64,000 nt of DNA, taken from NCBI GenBank assembly GCA_036346375.1, contig CM070520.1:15511791-15575790 (forward strand). The letters run 5' to 3'. The notes beneath the pieces were generated by a model. The model had not been told where the DNA came from and searched no databases. It saw nothing but the letters and a program-made list of their open reading frames with translations. Below, one piece after another: positions 33,885 to 45,158 of the stretch. This DNA is from Guadua angustifolia. Taxonomy: Eukaryota; Streptophyta; Magnoliopsida; Poales; Poaceae. The first letter of the stretch is position 1. The number at the start of each line of letters is the position of its first letter. Position numbers and translations under genes: made by a program.

Positions 33885-34053
33885 TAAGGGTGACTGGAGC
33901 AATGAAGCTGACCATCAATAAAGATACAAATATACAACCAACACAGAAAACTCAAGATATTTGACAAGGGATAATACTGTAGTGTCAATCTGGATAAAGT
34001 GGTTTTCATTAAGTCAGCATACATGTGTAGGTACAACCAATGATTATATCGAG
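33885..34053. other. Non-coding between gypsy element and hAT MITE
   Basis: No gene or repeat was recognised. Confidence 0.4.
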
Positions 34054-34061
34054 CTCGACAG

Positions 34062-34693
34062 CAGTGGTGGAACTAGAAATTTTCTAATGGGCGTGCACAT
34101 TTGACACCGGACACACGCAGTTCCATATAAACCACATAGGTTCAAAATTTGCCAAAATTACAATACATATAGCTCGAATAAGGTCTTACATTCAAAAGCA
34201 TCAGCACAGAATGACAAGAGGACTTGTTCACTTACAAATTACAAATCTCACACATCTGCCGGCCTGTAGTAGTCCCCCGATGCCCTGGTCCTCCCGCTGC
34301 CTGCCGTGCCACATTGCACTCCGCACCTGCGACGCCTGCCATCTACAGCGCCTCGCTATATGCCTGCCTATAGTGCCGTACACCCGCATCGCTCGCCTGA
34401 TGGCCCAAGCCGCCACGCTGCACCACCAACCTGATGGCTTGCGTCGCCTGCCGCACCATGCGCTCGTGCTGCCTGCTGTGATTGGGAAATTTGTGGGATT
34501 AGGGTTTGGGATTGAGGAGCAAGAGGACCTTGGAGAGTGTGGAGTAATTGGATTTGGTAGGCTAAGCGCGAATGGGCTTTTGACAGGCTAAAATTTTCAT
34601 GAATGGATAGCGGTCCACTGGACATATGGCCCACATACTAGGAATTGATCCCATAAAATTTTCAAAATTTTTTGGGCCTTAGTTCCGCCCCTG
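34062..34693. mobile_element. Non-autonomous hAT element, 632 bp, 8-bp target duplication
   Basis: CTCGACAG flanks both ends (34,054-34,061 and 34,694-34,701). The termini are cagtggtggaac and gttccgcccctg, inverted repeats with a few mismatches. An 8-bp duplication with CAG...CTG ends is diagnostic of the hAT superfamily. The interior has GC-rich sequence but no transposase. Confidence 0.88.
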
Positions 34694-34701
34694 CTCGACA
34701 G

Positions 34702-36118
34702 CAAACATGTTCAATGAGAACCAATCAAAGGAGTCTGTTTTCAGGTTGTTCTTTCACCTAACAGCATTTTTTTTCATAAATTACTTGCAATTGGTCAATA
34801 ATGCAACTAGCCAGCTCCCACGTTTTGCAGGGAATTTGCTGATCACCAACCAGCTTGATATTAGGAGTTAGGGTAAGAGCCTGTCTTATGGGAAACATGC
34901 GCCCAGCAACTTGCAGCCCAACTATTGCAATATCTGGAATAGTTTTAGAACCACTGAAGGCAGCCAACACTAACAATGAGTGAGGTTTGAATACCAAGAA
35001 TCAGGTCTGCAGAAAGCAAAACAAAATAAGCAGAAACTATGATGTGTCGGGTTTCAAATATGCAGCCCAACTATGCTAAATGAATCGTATTTGAAATATA
35101 TAAACCCAAATATCCTAAAAAATCTTTCCCAATTGTAATATAGAATGTGAAACAAGGAAGCTATGAAAGAACATTATTGTAGAAATCTAAACAAGAAGTA
35201 ACAAAGCTAACAGCTACAGTTTATGGCGAACGCAAAATGACAGTAAGAATGAATTTCATGACCTCCCTACTCATTAGATGATTTTTCTTAAGGAGAATTG
35301 AGATAGACTGGAGTTTGGCCATATGATAATAAAAACCACATATTTTTCGTCCCAAAAAAGAAACACATATTTTGTACAGCTGTATAGAGAAGCTATCTAC
35401 ACTGGTAAGAATAAGCATACAATCAAATTCATTAACCATCTGTGCATCAGAGCCTTCAGATTGTAGAGAATGCCTAACCTGTCTGTGACCAAGGCTGTCT
35501 TCTTCCGCACGGTGACCCTGCGCAAAGCTACTTCGTATGGCATGAAGCAAATCACACACTCTAGTGTGTCCGGTTCGATGGAGAAGACCGTGGTTGCGGT
35601 CGCCTCTCCATGCTGCCTGCCGGTCTTGGTTGATTTATTAGTCGAGTTCCATCAACATTATCATTACAAGGGAGAAAAAGCGCTACAAATGTTTATATTT
35701 TAAGTCTATCCTGATCGGACAAACTGTTGCCTCAATGCATATAGGAAGTGCAGATATTCAATTACAACATCTATAACTGGCCGTGTCTCGTAAATATTGA
35801 TGCAGGAATACCTAAGTAGATGGAAATTTGAACAACAACCCATAAATAATGGAGGTTTCACGAGGGTGTAGGAAAACATCTAGTTCCAACAAGCAAGACA
35901 TTGTTAAGTTGTTGCATTCAAGATGAGCAAATATGTATTAAGGATAATATCATGTGACAATACAATGCATCGTACAAACAAGAATAACCGCAAGTTTTTG
36001 ACATATTTTCGAATTAATGAATACCATTTGACAATTGTACAACTCAGAACTTATAAGGCTGCGTGGAGCGCGCCATTTTTATTTATTACTTGGTGAGCAG
36101 GAAGAAACAAACTCTCCT
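34702..36118. other. Unassigned stretch with one possible exon on the minus strand
   Basis: A 79-codon minus-strand frame at 34,997-34,758 (containing PDIAIVGLQVAGRMFPIRQAL) has a natural amino-acid composition and could be an exon, but no family was recognised and no neighbouring exon was found. The remainder is AT-rich and non-coding. Confidence 0.25.
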
Positions 36119-38907
36119 CTAATGTTGCTCAAATCGGCTTGACTCAACGCAGATTTTAATCGTATTGCTACTTTCTTTAGCGACGATGGCTTGCATGTTG
36201 TAGCAAACATAAAATCCACATAGGTTATTTCCGGACCTTCTTTGGTATCTGCAAATAAAACCTACGGTTAGTTTTAGAGTCACTATTACGGGGTTTGATA
36301 TAGAATTGTTGTGTATAGCGGATACCGGAAAGTTCAAATCATCTTTGTAGTTTAGTCCAATCTTTCACGTGTTTGAGCGCTCTACAAGATTGCAAAAGGT
36401 TAGCCTAAGCCATTCCAATAGCAATATAAACTCGGAACAACTTACACGACCATATCGTAGGAAGCGTGATTACCGGTGAGTAATTTTGCGATAGGTACCA
36501 AGTCGTGGTTTCCGCCACGTCAGGAATCAAGATACTTAACCGGTTTGTGTCTCGGTTCAATTACAATGAGAACCCAGTGATACCTACAGGTATATCACAA
36601 TGGACAATGAACAAAACAGAGTTGTGTGCACAAGATGAGACAAAGTATAGCATGTGGTAGCACTTACCCTGGGTTATGGGGTATAAGTATGAATTCTTTA
36701 TCTTTTTGTGCTAGCAATGCCTCTATCACGTATTTCTCGACCATGTTTATATCATCATCCATTGTTTGCTTTGAGACTATATGTGGGTCGAGGAAACCGA
36801 TCGATAGTTTCTTCTGTGTCGCTTCAAGTTGCATGTATCTATATATACAAAGGCGGATTATATATATATTGGAGGACATTTATCACTATTAGACGAATGT
36901 AGACTGTGATAGCACACACTTACAAGGTCCAGCATCTTATGAGTGCGGCGTCGATGGCGTCGAGGTTGTAGAGATGGAACAAGTCCAGAAAATCGACCGT
37001 GAAGAAGCCCCCCGCTGAGTCGTTGAATAGATGTTCATACTTGAACTTAACGCTGATACTTGTTGTACGTTCACGCTCTGGCTTTCCAGCTTCTTGGGTG
37101 TACCACTTATGCAATTGTTGGCAAGATATACCAAGTGAAGTTACACTGCCTTTCGTTAGTAACGGCTCTCCTAGCTTGTATTGTTTAGCCAACTCAGCAG
37201 ATGGATAGTCAACTTGTTCTTGCCGGGCTTCTTTCTTCTTTTTGCCCTTGCCTTTCTTTGTTTTGTATGAACCCTTCACGGGAGAGGAATGGGCAGGAAA
37301 GAGGTCAACATTATGTACATCAAGTGGAGTCTGCTCTACGACTGCTGATTTGGTAGCCAAGCGAGACGGCGATACAATAGGCGAATCAGATCGTCGCGGT
37401 TGTTGCATGACAGAAGGGCCGACCAGGGAGATGTCGCTGCTAGGCCATTGGATGAATGTGCCAATGGCATCCCCAAGTTTCACGATCTCGTCGTTCGGCG
37501 GCTTCTGTAGATCGACAATTTTGAAACTATCAAACACCCGTCCGCATTGACCTTGGTGAAACCGGCGCTATGATGGTACGTGCACCATGGTCCCCTTTGG
37601 GGATGGATCGCCATGCCCCAAGCAGCCGTCGGAGGAATGGTGCCATTGCTAATTCTCACTTGGAGATTGCAGCGTGGCCACCTTAATGTCACATACAAGA
37701 TAAATCCGCTATGTTCATCTATGTCACTTGGAGGAACGGATGCACACTGCTCTTCACAGGCAATGGGACTGACTTGCGAACATACTGGGCTTGTGCAAGT
37801 ATTTCTTTCTTGATTGGTGAGCCTTTCCTCGAGGATTCTTATCCTTTCATGAAATTCTTCTCTCGTTCTCCCTCAACTCTTCTCTCAACTCTCCTCTCAA
37901 CTTGTCCTCCAAATTCTTTATAAGATTTGACTCACGCTCGCTCTAGTTCTCTTCTTATTTCGGTATATGTGGAAGTCGTGCAGGAATCCAGTTTTCCATG
38001 GAACAAAAACCCTTTGCCTCTTATACGACCGAGGTGTTCCTTGTTTCCCAAGGCTATGGACGGTGCATCTTTCTCTCGTCTCGGGAAAAAGAGCCATCGC
38101 ACGATTGTGTACTCAACGCCACCGCAAGATCCGGACAAGTTATTTCACTTATGAAGTCATGGACTAATTACGTAAAATTGGTAGTTCGATTTATATATTA
38201 CGGCGTTGGCGGACTTCCTCGTCATGGGGTTTACGAAGGAGACGGTTGCGGAGGGCGTGGCATCGACCTCGCTCGCTCTTAGCCGCCTCTCGCACGTTCA
38301 TCTGTGATCGATGGAAATGGCGCGATACCCTCCTCGTCCTCCTGTCCCATTGCGCTCTCTTCCCAGCAGAGCGCAGCGATTGAGTCGTGGGGGTGAGTGT
38401 TCCTTGCTTGCAAGGCCTTGTTTGCTTCATCGTGACACACTAATTAAATGCGTGGTCTTCATCCCAACAAAACGCCTCCACGTGTCCTCATCAATGAACC
38501 CATACTTGAGTATGGAACCAGATCCTTCTTGACATAGTCTCGTAAAGCGTATGCTTAAAGGTCTTCCATGCCTTTCTGCCGCTAGCGATTGCATACCGTC
38601 GCACTAGGGGAGCGGATTCTTCGGAATGTTGAATGATGAAAAATTTCCGTTAGCAAGGCATTGCGAGCCTCAATAGTCACCAACCTCCGGGAAGATAGCG
38701 TGATCGGAACCCGTTCGACCTACTATCCCACACATACTCGAAATGCATTCGCCGCCTTTTTTGGCTTTCTAGGGCCCCATCATTTGGATCGATCTCTGTA
38801 ATGGTATATCGGTCTGTTGGCCTTTTGTTTGGTCCTCTTGCAACATGGGTCGATTCTTCTTTTGAGGGCACATCATGTCCTTGAGACGATGGATTAGAGG
38901 GCGACAT
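36119..38907 (-). pseudogene. CACTA-element second gene with Ulp1-type (C48) protease domain
   Basis: Read leftwards: an N-terminal part (38,907-38,680) with YTITEIDPNDGALES; a charged glutamate/arginine stretch (37.8-38.4 kb); an open 205-codon block (37,537-36,920) with VKLGDAIGTFIQWPSSDI and SAELAKQYKLGEPLL; and exons with the protease active-site regions FILIPHNPG/YHWVLIVIEP (catalytic His, near 36,580) and SGNNLCGFYVCYNM (catalytic Cys, near 36,220). Many CACTA transposons carry such a SUMO/NEDD8-protease-like gene next to the transposase. Stops and frameshifts interrupt it in several places. It lies downstream of the TNP2 gene in the same orientation. Confidence 0.75.
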
Positions 38908-38998
38908 CTTCTTTACAAGTTAAAATAGTTTCAAAGAACTAAAAGTGAAGAACAAATAAAATCACATTAGAGTGAATGAGTTTGTTATACTTGCATCT

Positions 38999-39110
38999 AA
39001 AAGAACTAGCCTAAATGGCTTGTTATTAGCCTTTTCAAAGAACTAGCCTAGATGGCTTGTTATTAGCCTTTTAAAAGAACTAGCCTAGATGGCTTGTTAT
39101 TAGCCTTCTA
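38999..39110. repeat. Tandem repeat, three copies of about 37 bp
   Basis: The unit aagaactagcctagatggct followed by tgttattagcctttt is repeated three times with small changes. Confidence 0.9.
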
Positions 39111-40032
39111 GCAAAAGAAGCGAACTAGGAGGTTGCCGAACTTAATAAAAATTTCGGCAGCACCTCCCCTAAAACTAGGACATCCACACAACAGACAAGC
39201 AGAAGAATACATATGGATTCAACCATTTGACAGTTAACAGAATAATTGAACAGAAGCTCAGGATCTCACATATGAACATATACGATATTACGAATAAAGC
39301 AATTAGTATAAAGCTCATATTGATTGTTTGAATGTTCTCAGATGTCGGGTTGCCTTAAAGGCCCTCCTCGCCACAATGGACAAGTAATAGACTAGATTGT
39401 GACAACTTTATCTCAATAATGATTTAATACTTGACAAAGTTAAGTATAAATCTACTCAATTGGTTATCTTATATGCATATTCACTAACTAAGCATATAAA
39501 GACAAGTTTGCAATAGAGCTAATCAAATATATATATATATATATATATATTAGATCAAAAGGTTTCTGTTTTATTCGGGACCATGTACAACCCACTGGCA
39601 TGTACAACCACGGCACCATCTCACATATGAACATGTACAACCACAAAGACCATCGCTCCTAGCCAACCGTAACAAAGACATTTTAACTAGTTCTTGCTCA
39701 TTGGGCTCTAAACAACCGAGAAAACAAACATCCTTGCCGAACTCACACTAATCAAATATATATATATGAAAGTGAAATTGATTGCTAAGATTTGTTGTCA
39801 CAATTAGTCTATTCCATCCCTAAATCATCTTTGAACATTAAGCCCACACGCAAGGTCCCCAAGCCGCAGATCGTGGCCCTTTGCAAGTCCGAGAATAATC
39901 ACGAAAGTGTCCCGAACTCACTAACTAGCAGAGCAACACCGAAAAATAGAGCAAATGGCCAGGCGGTGCCTCCGGACGAGCGGCCTCTAGCTCGATGGCT
40001 AGTCCCCGTAAATACTCACGGTTGAAGCCGAA
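39111..40032. other. Non-coding with an (AT)n microsatellite at 39,529-39,551
   Basis: No gene was recognised. The AT run is a simple microsatellite. A phrase cactaactagcagagcaac at 39,918 faintly resembles a CACTA terminus but is not convincing. Confidence 0.35.
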
Positions 40033-40207
40033 GGGGAGGACGCCGAGGGGAGGACGCCGAGGCCGGGAGGACGCCGAGGGGATCGAGGACGCCGAGGCCG
40101 GGAGGCCGGGAGGACGCCGAGGGCGGGAGGACGCCGGGAGGGGAGGACGCCGAGGCCGGGGGACGCCGGGAGGGGGAGGACGCCGAGGGGGAGGCCGCCG
40201 CGGGAGG
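40033..40207. repeat. GC-rich minisatellite
   Basis: Imperfect units built on gaggacgccgaggccggg are repeated about ten times. Proline-, serine- or glycine-rich frames across it are a by-product of the repeat. Confidence 0.9.
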
Positions 40208-40210
40208 CAA

Positions 40211-40346
40211 AACGTCTCAAAGGTTTAGGGACGGTTATATAATAGAACCGTCTCTGATGTTGACATATCACAGACGGTTAGGTAACATAACCGTCTGTGA
40301 CAAAAATAACATCCTGATTGTTATGTTAAAGAACCGTCTGTGATAT
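40211..40346. repeat. CACTA subterminal-type repeats (aaccgtctgtgat motif)
   Basis: At least four copies of the motif accgtctgtgat or its complement atcacagacggt occur, partly as inverted pairs (atcacagacggttaggtaac against ataaccgtctgtgac). The same motif fills 44,775-45,135 at the element's end. In CACTA elements these are transposase-binding sites near the termini. Confidence 0.75.
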
Positions 40347-40661
40347 ATCTTGTTCATGACATTCACTTGTCGGTTCGATTCGATCGACTCTTATGCTGTG
40401 CCACTTTGTTGTATCTTACGGGAAAGTTGTCTTTAACGAGAATATAGGCTATCTTGTGGTTGAAGTGGAGATTCTAATCCTTAATTCAAACCCTAAAATC
40501 TGAGAGCAATCACATACAACTATTTCCATATTGCCAAAGTAGACATGATTACATTCTTGTCATCAATTATGTCGAATGGCCATCTTTGAATCGTGTATTT
40601 GGAATCATATTGATATTAACGAATAAATCGTGCTCTTATACTTGCATCTTTTCCATCAATC

Positions 40662-40767
40662 CGGATGCTTCACAAGCTACTTACAAAGATCATCACAATC
40701 ATATATACATAATTCGGATGCTTCACAAGCTACTTACAAAGATCATCACAATCATATGTACAAAGCA
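40662..40767. repeat. Tandem duplication, 2 x 53 bp
   Basis: The unit cggatgcttcacaagctact followed by tacaaagatcatcacaatcatat occurs at 40,662 and 40,715. Confidence 0.88.
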
Positions 40768-40902
40768 TGATGGGTCGTATCATCTTTACAATAGCATTAA
40801 TGTAATATTATTACACATGAAAATTAGTAAGCATGATGACAATGCACCCTTCTCATAACTACGCCACCACATGCTTATTCTTTTGTATGAAAATTAGCCC
40901 TT

Positions 40903-43900
40903 CATGATGATCGGCGTGTGTAGCTTGCTTCCTCATGTTGTTCTTCCGGGACGAGGATGTCATTTCCGATAGGTGGCAACTCATCAAATTGATTGTACTC
41001 TTCCTCATCTACTACATTCTCAACTCCGACAATTCTCCTTTTTCACTGAAGAACTACGTGGCGCTTCTTGTTGGGACGAATTCGGTTACATAGAAGACTT
41101 GAACAACTTGGTTAGCGATCTGAATGGTTCATCTTGGTATCCGACACGTTCGAGGTCCACAGTAGTGATGCCATTCCTGTCGACCTTCACGTGCTGGAGG
41201 TGGACCCAACGGCACCGAAATAGGGGAATCTTGAAAAGTACGTAGTCGAGCTCCCATATCTCCTCTATGAACCCATAGTAGGAGCTCCTCGTCAACCAGT
41301 GGTATTATTGAATGCATCTATCACGGACACCCTTTATTCGGTTTGTGCTCTTTATATCCTGATCTCGTGTAAAATGTGTACCCATTTAAGTCATATCCTT
41401 TCCATGTGACAAGCTGTAAAGTTGGTCCTTTTGCCAACCATGTCGTGTCATCCGGCGAGCTCCATGATAGGTCGCTCCTTCAACCATTTGTTGAGCTGAA
41501 GGTTATCTTTGTCTCGTGATCCAAGACTCCTGCCGTGCTGGATTCTCTTGCCTTAGCCATTGCTTGTGCTCGACGATATAGGCGGACACTACAGCCATGT
41601 GTTGCAAAACCGTGAAATAGGCTCGAGCATAATCAACCGAATCAGGCGTGATTGCTTTCCTTCCGATGGTCCCCATACCCTGGAGCCTCCCCTCATGGCG
41701 AGATCGAGGCACACCTATTGGTTCGACCTGGGCCATGTAATCGACGCAGAACTCAACGGCCTCTTCTATTGCATAACCTTCGACAATGCTACCCTCCGGA
41801 CGAGATCGATTCCGTACGTAAGACTTGAGAATTCCCATGTACCTCTCGAGCGGGTACATGCTACGAGGAACACGGCCCGCATATCTTTATCTGTCACAAG
41901 GTGAACAATGAGATGGACCATGATATCGAAAAATGATGGAGGGAAATACATCTCAAGATTACATAGAGTCATCACCACCTCGACTTGCAGAGCATCTAGT
42001 CCCGGGATCGATGACCTTCGGCGATTGTGTTAAAGAAATAACACTGCCTAGTGATTGTCTCACGGACCTTGACGGCAAAATACTTCTAATTGCGACGAGG
42101 AGCATCGTGTCATCAAGACATGACAATCATGAGACTTCATGCCGATTAATTTCAAATCTTCCAACGAAACAAGTCTCTTCATGTTGGAGGAGTAAGCGGA
42201 CGGAACTTTCACACCATGCAAGCAGCGCACGATTCAGTTCTTCGGCCTTTGACAGAGTATAACAAGCGTGTTCCAAGCACGCACGGCCTTTTTCGGTCTC
42301 TTTCGGTGCTAACTCGGGTCTTATGCCCATATCGACCAAGTCAAGCCGCATGCGTTGATACCATCCTTTGTTTTACCCTTAATGTTGAGTAAGAGACCAA
42401 TCACGCATCACGGACATTCTTCTCTCGTGCATGACATCGATGCGATGGCGAACTTCTAGGTGCTCCCGAAGAAGGTAGGTCCCGAATATTGATCTCTTCT
42501 TCCACATGCTCTTTTCACGGTACTTGATTTACGTCCCTTTCCATACGCAACATCCAAATCCTTAACAATGTCATGAACATCTCTCCCACTCAAACGCCTT
42601 GGAGCTGAACCATTTTCGTTCCTTCCGTCGAAAAGTTGCTTCATCTTGCGATATGGGTGATTCCTCCGAAGGAACCTACGGTGACGCATGTACACGTTTT
42701 GCGGGAGTGATTGACCATAAACTCTCGGTATCATCTAAGCGGTGAGTGCGAGGCTTTGGTTCCTTTTGTACTCTGGCCTGACAGGTTAGCAAGGGTAGGG
42801 TAATCATTTATGGTGCAGAACAACAAGCAGTGCAAAGTAAAGTTCTCTCGTTTGTACGCATCCCATACGTGTACCCCGGTAACCCACAGTGTTTTTAGAT
42901 CTTCCACCAATGGAGCTAGGTACACATCAATATCGTTCCTGTGTTGTTTCGGTCCTTGGATAAGCATGAGACAACATAATGTACTTCCGCTTCATACACA
43001 ACCAAGGAGGAAGGTTGTAGAATCAGAGATTCTGGGCCAAGTGCTATGCTTTGCTCATGTTACCGAAAGGATTCATTCCATCTGTACTCAATCCAAACCT
43101 TATATTTCTCGGATCCGACGAATTCTTGAAAGCTCCTGTCGATGTTTCTCCTTTGGATGGAATCAGCAGGTGCCTTAGCATTCCATCATTCTTACGCTCC
43201 TCAAAGTGCCAGCATAGCATTTTGCCTCCTTTGGGTTCGCAAACAAACGCTTCAAGCGGGAATTACAGGCAGATACCATGCCACCTTAGCAGAGGACCTT
43301 TTTTCACCTCAATGCTCTCGCCATCATCATCTGAATAACTCTTACGCTTGTACGGGATCGTTGCACACGGACATATATGCAAGTTGTGTACTCTTTGCGG
43401 ACAGGATCTGATCGTTTGGACATGCATGTATTCTTTCTACTTCCATTCCCAAGGGACAAAGAACCCTTGGCTTTGTAGGTGCTTGTCGGCAACTCGCTTC
43501 CCTCTCGAAGCATGTCCGCCAATAGACGTAATGTATATTTGTGAAACTCTTGTCGGACCAACCGTTGCTTGCCTTCAATTTGAGTAGTTGAAGCACGGAT
43601 GATAACCTTGTGTATTTCAACTTGCACCCTGCGAACAAAGGTTTCTCCGAGTCCTCCATTAAGCCCAGGAACTGTCCATATTCCCCGTCATCAAGGTTTC
43701 ATTCGCATCGCGTAGCATCTCGATCCAAATTGTCATCGTGCAACTTTGTCCTCATCGGAAGCACAATCGATATGATCATCCGACATATCATTGACATAAA
43801 TCGACGATATTAACACTACTTGCGCTTCAGATATATTATGCTCTTCGCCATGGTGGTCCAACATGTATAGCCCTTTTGAAACCCCTTGAATCAAGTGTGC

Positions 43901-44075
43901 TTCGCCCGATACTTTGAAGTTTGAAACATCTTGATTTTCGCAATCAATGCACGGACATGACATGAATTGCACCCCTTATTAAACATATCCTCCTCTGCGG
44001 CTCTTTTGAAAGTGGAGCGCCATTAAGGTACTCAAGACTCAGACGGTTCTCAACGTACATCCGACTTCGATCCAT
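40903..44075 (-). pseudogene. CACTA transposase (TNP2-type), frameshifted
   Basis: From ATG 44,075, the start MDRSRMYVENRLSLEYLNG matches the transposase-associated N terminus of plant En/Spm transposases. Then come TNP2 core blocks (LFAGCKLKYTRLSSVLQLLKLKA near 43,600; DVYLAPLVEDLKTLWVTGVHVWDAY near 42,860; HRRFLRRNHPYRKMKQLFDG near 42,660). The DUF4218-type region follows (NLEMYFPPSFFDIMVHLIVHL near 41,920; YPLERYMGILKSYVRNRSRPEG near 41,840), then the DUF4216-type end (YYGFIEEIWELDY, IPLFRCRWV near 41,230). The blocks are in different frames with stops between, so the copy is inactive. It cuts and rejoins CACTA ends when intact. Confidence 0.88.
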
Positions 44076-44774
44076 CTACGCTACACATGTAACACTTAGT
44101 GTTAAATATTAAGTGCACTGTGTAGTCGATGCACACATTCTTAAACTAATTATGCAATTACATACCTTAATTACATCACAAAGAAATAATTAACAAAATT
44201 CAAATTAATCTTCAATATAATAATGAAATTAGAACCCATTACTAATCTTAGATCACCAAAAGACTTGAATTGATCTATAAGCTAGATCTAAACAATCTTT
44301 AAATTCTATCCTTAACAAGCTAGCTAGCTACATCATGATCGAATATTATATTATGCAAATAGAACCATTACTAGCTAACCTTATTCATCAAAAAACCAAC
44401 ACATGGTTCTACAAGCGAGATCTAAAAAAATCATCAAATTCCTTCCTTATCAAGCTAGATGTTGAATATAATGCAATTAAAACACATTACTAACCAAATA
44501 TCACAAACAACATATGGATCCAGCTACAATTAAGCTAGATCTAACCAAACAATCTTTAAATTAATTCTCTCCTAACCAACCTAGATATATATTGAATTGG
44601 ATGCATGCAATTAGAGAACTCATTACTAACCTTAGATCACCAAAATCAAATGAATCTAATATCACCCTTCGAAATCAATGGCTTTCTTTTAAAAAATCGC
44701 CTCACTTCGCAGCCGCCACTTAGGATAGAAACCAAACCCTACAAACAAAGTGGATGGAACGAGGCTCTGTTTTA
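44076..44774. other. AT-rich 5' region of the CACTA transposase gene
   Basis: Imperfect repeats of the kind acattactaaccttagatcac, ctagatctaaacaatcttta and caagctagat recur three to four times between 44,220 and 44,650. No coding sequence was seen. Confidence 0.45.
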
Positions 44775-45158
44775 CTGACCTCGGACGGTTTTATCACGAC
44801 GGTTTTATATTACGGCCGTCGTGATGCAAAAAATATCACAGAGCGGTTTCTAAATATAACCAAATGCGTAATGACTATTGTAGATATTATGAGGCGGTTG
44901 TGTTATATAACCGTCAGGAAATCCTGCACGGTTTTACTTTGAAACCGCTCGTAATGAGTATGTAGATATCACTGAGGCGGTTATATTTTGAAACCGTCTG
45001 TGATAGTTATTACATCACGGGCGGGTGTAATATAAAACCGTCGTGATATTAGCATGACGGTTTGAGTACATAACCGTCTGTGATGTTCTGATATTACGAC
45101 GGTTTTTCAAAACCGCTCGTGATCGTCGTCGCCCGATATAAGCCTCGCTGTAGTAGGG
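44775..45158 (-). mobile_element. CACTA end: subterminal repeats and terminal sequence
   Basis: About ten copies of acggtt/aaccgt with the extended form aaccgtctgtgat, in both orientations, lie just inside the end. On the minus strand the end reads CCCTACTACAGCGAGG (45,158 leftwards), a near match to the CACTACTACAG terminus of grass CACTA elements with the first bases changed. The opposite terminus was not found. Confidence 0.65.

Noticed and set aside
38999..39110. CRISPR-like repeat array
   Set aside because: Three adjacent copies without unique spacers, in plant DNA; a simple tandem repeat.
39918..39937. Left terminus of the CACTA element (cactaactagcagagcaac)
   Set aside because: Matches only the first five bases well, and no 3-bp duplication with the right end was found.
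40016..40271. Proline/serine/glycine-rich frames
   Set aside because: Produced by the GC-rich minisatellite; all frames are open for the same reason.
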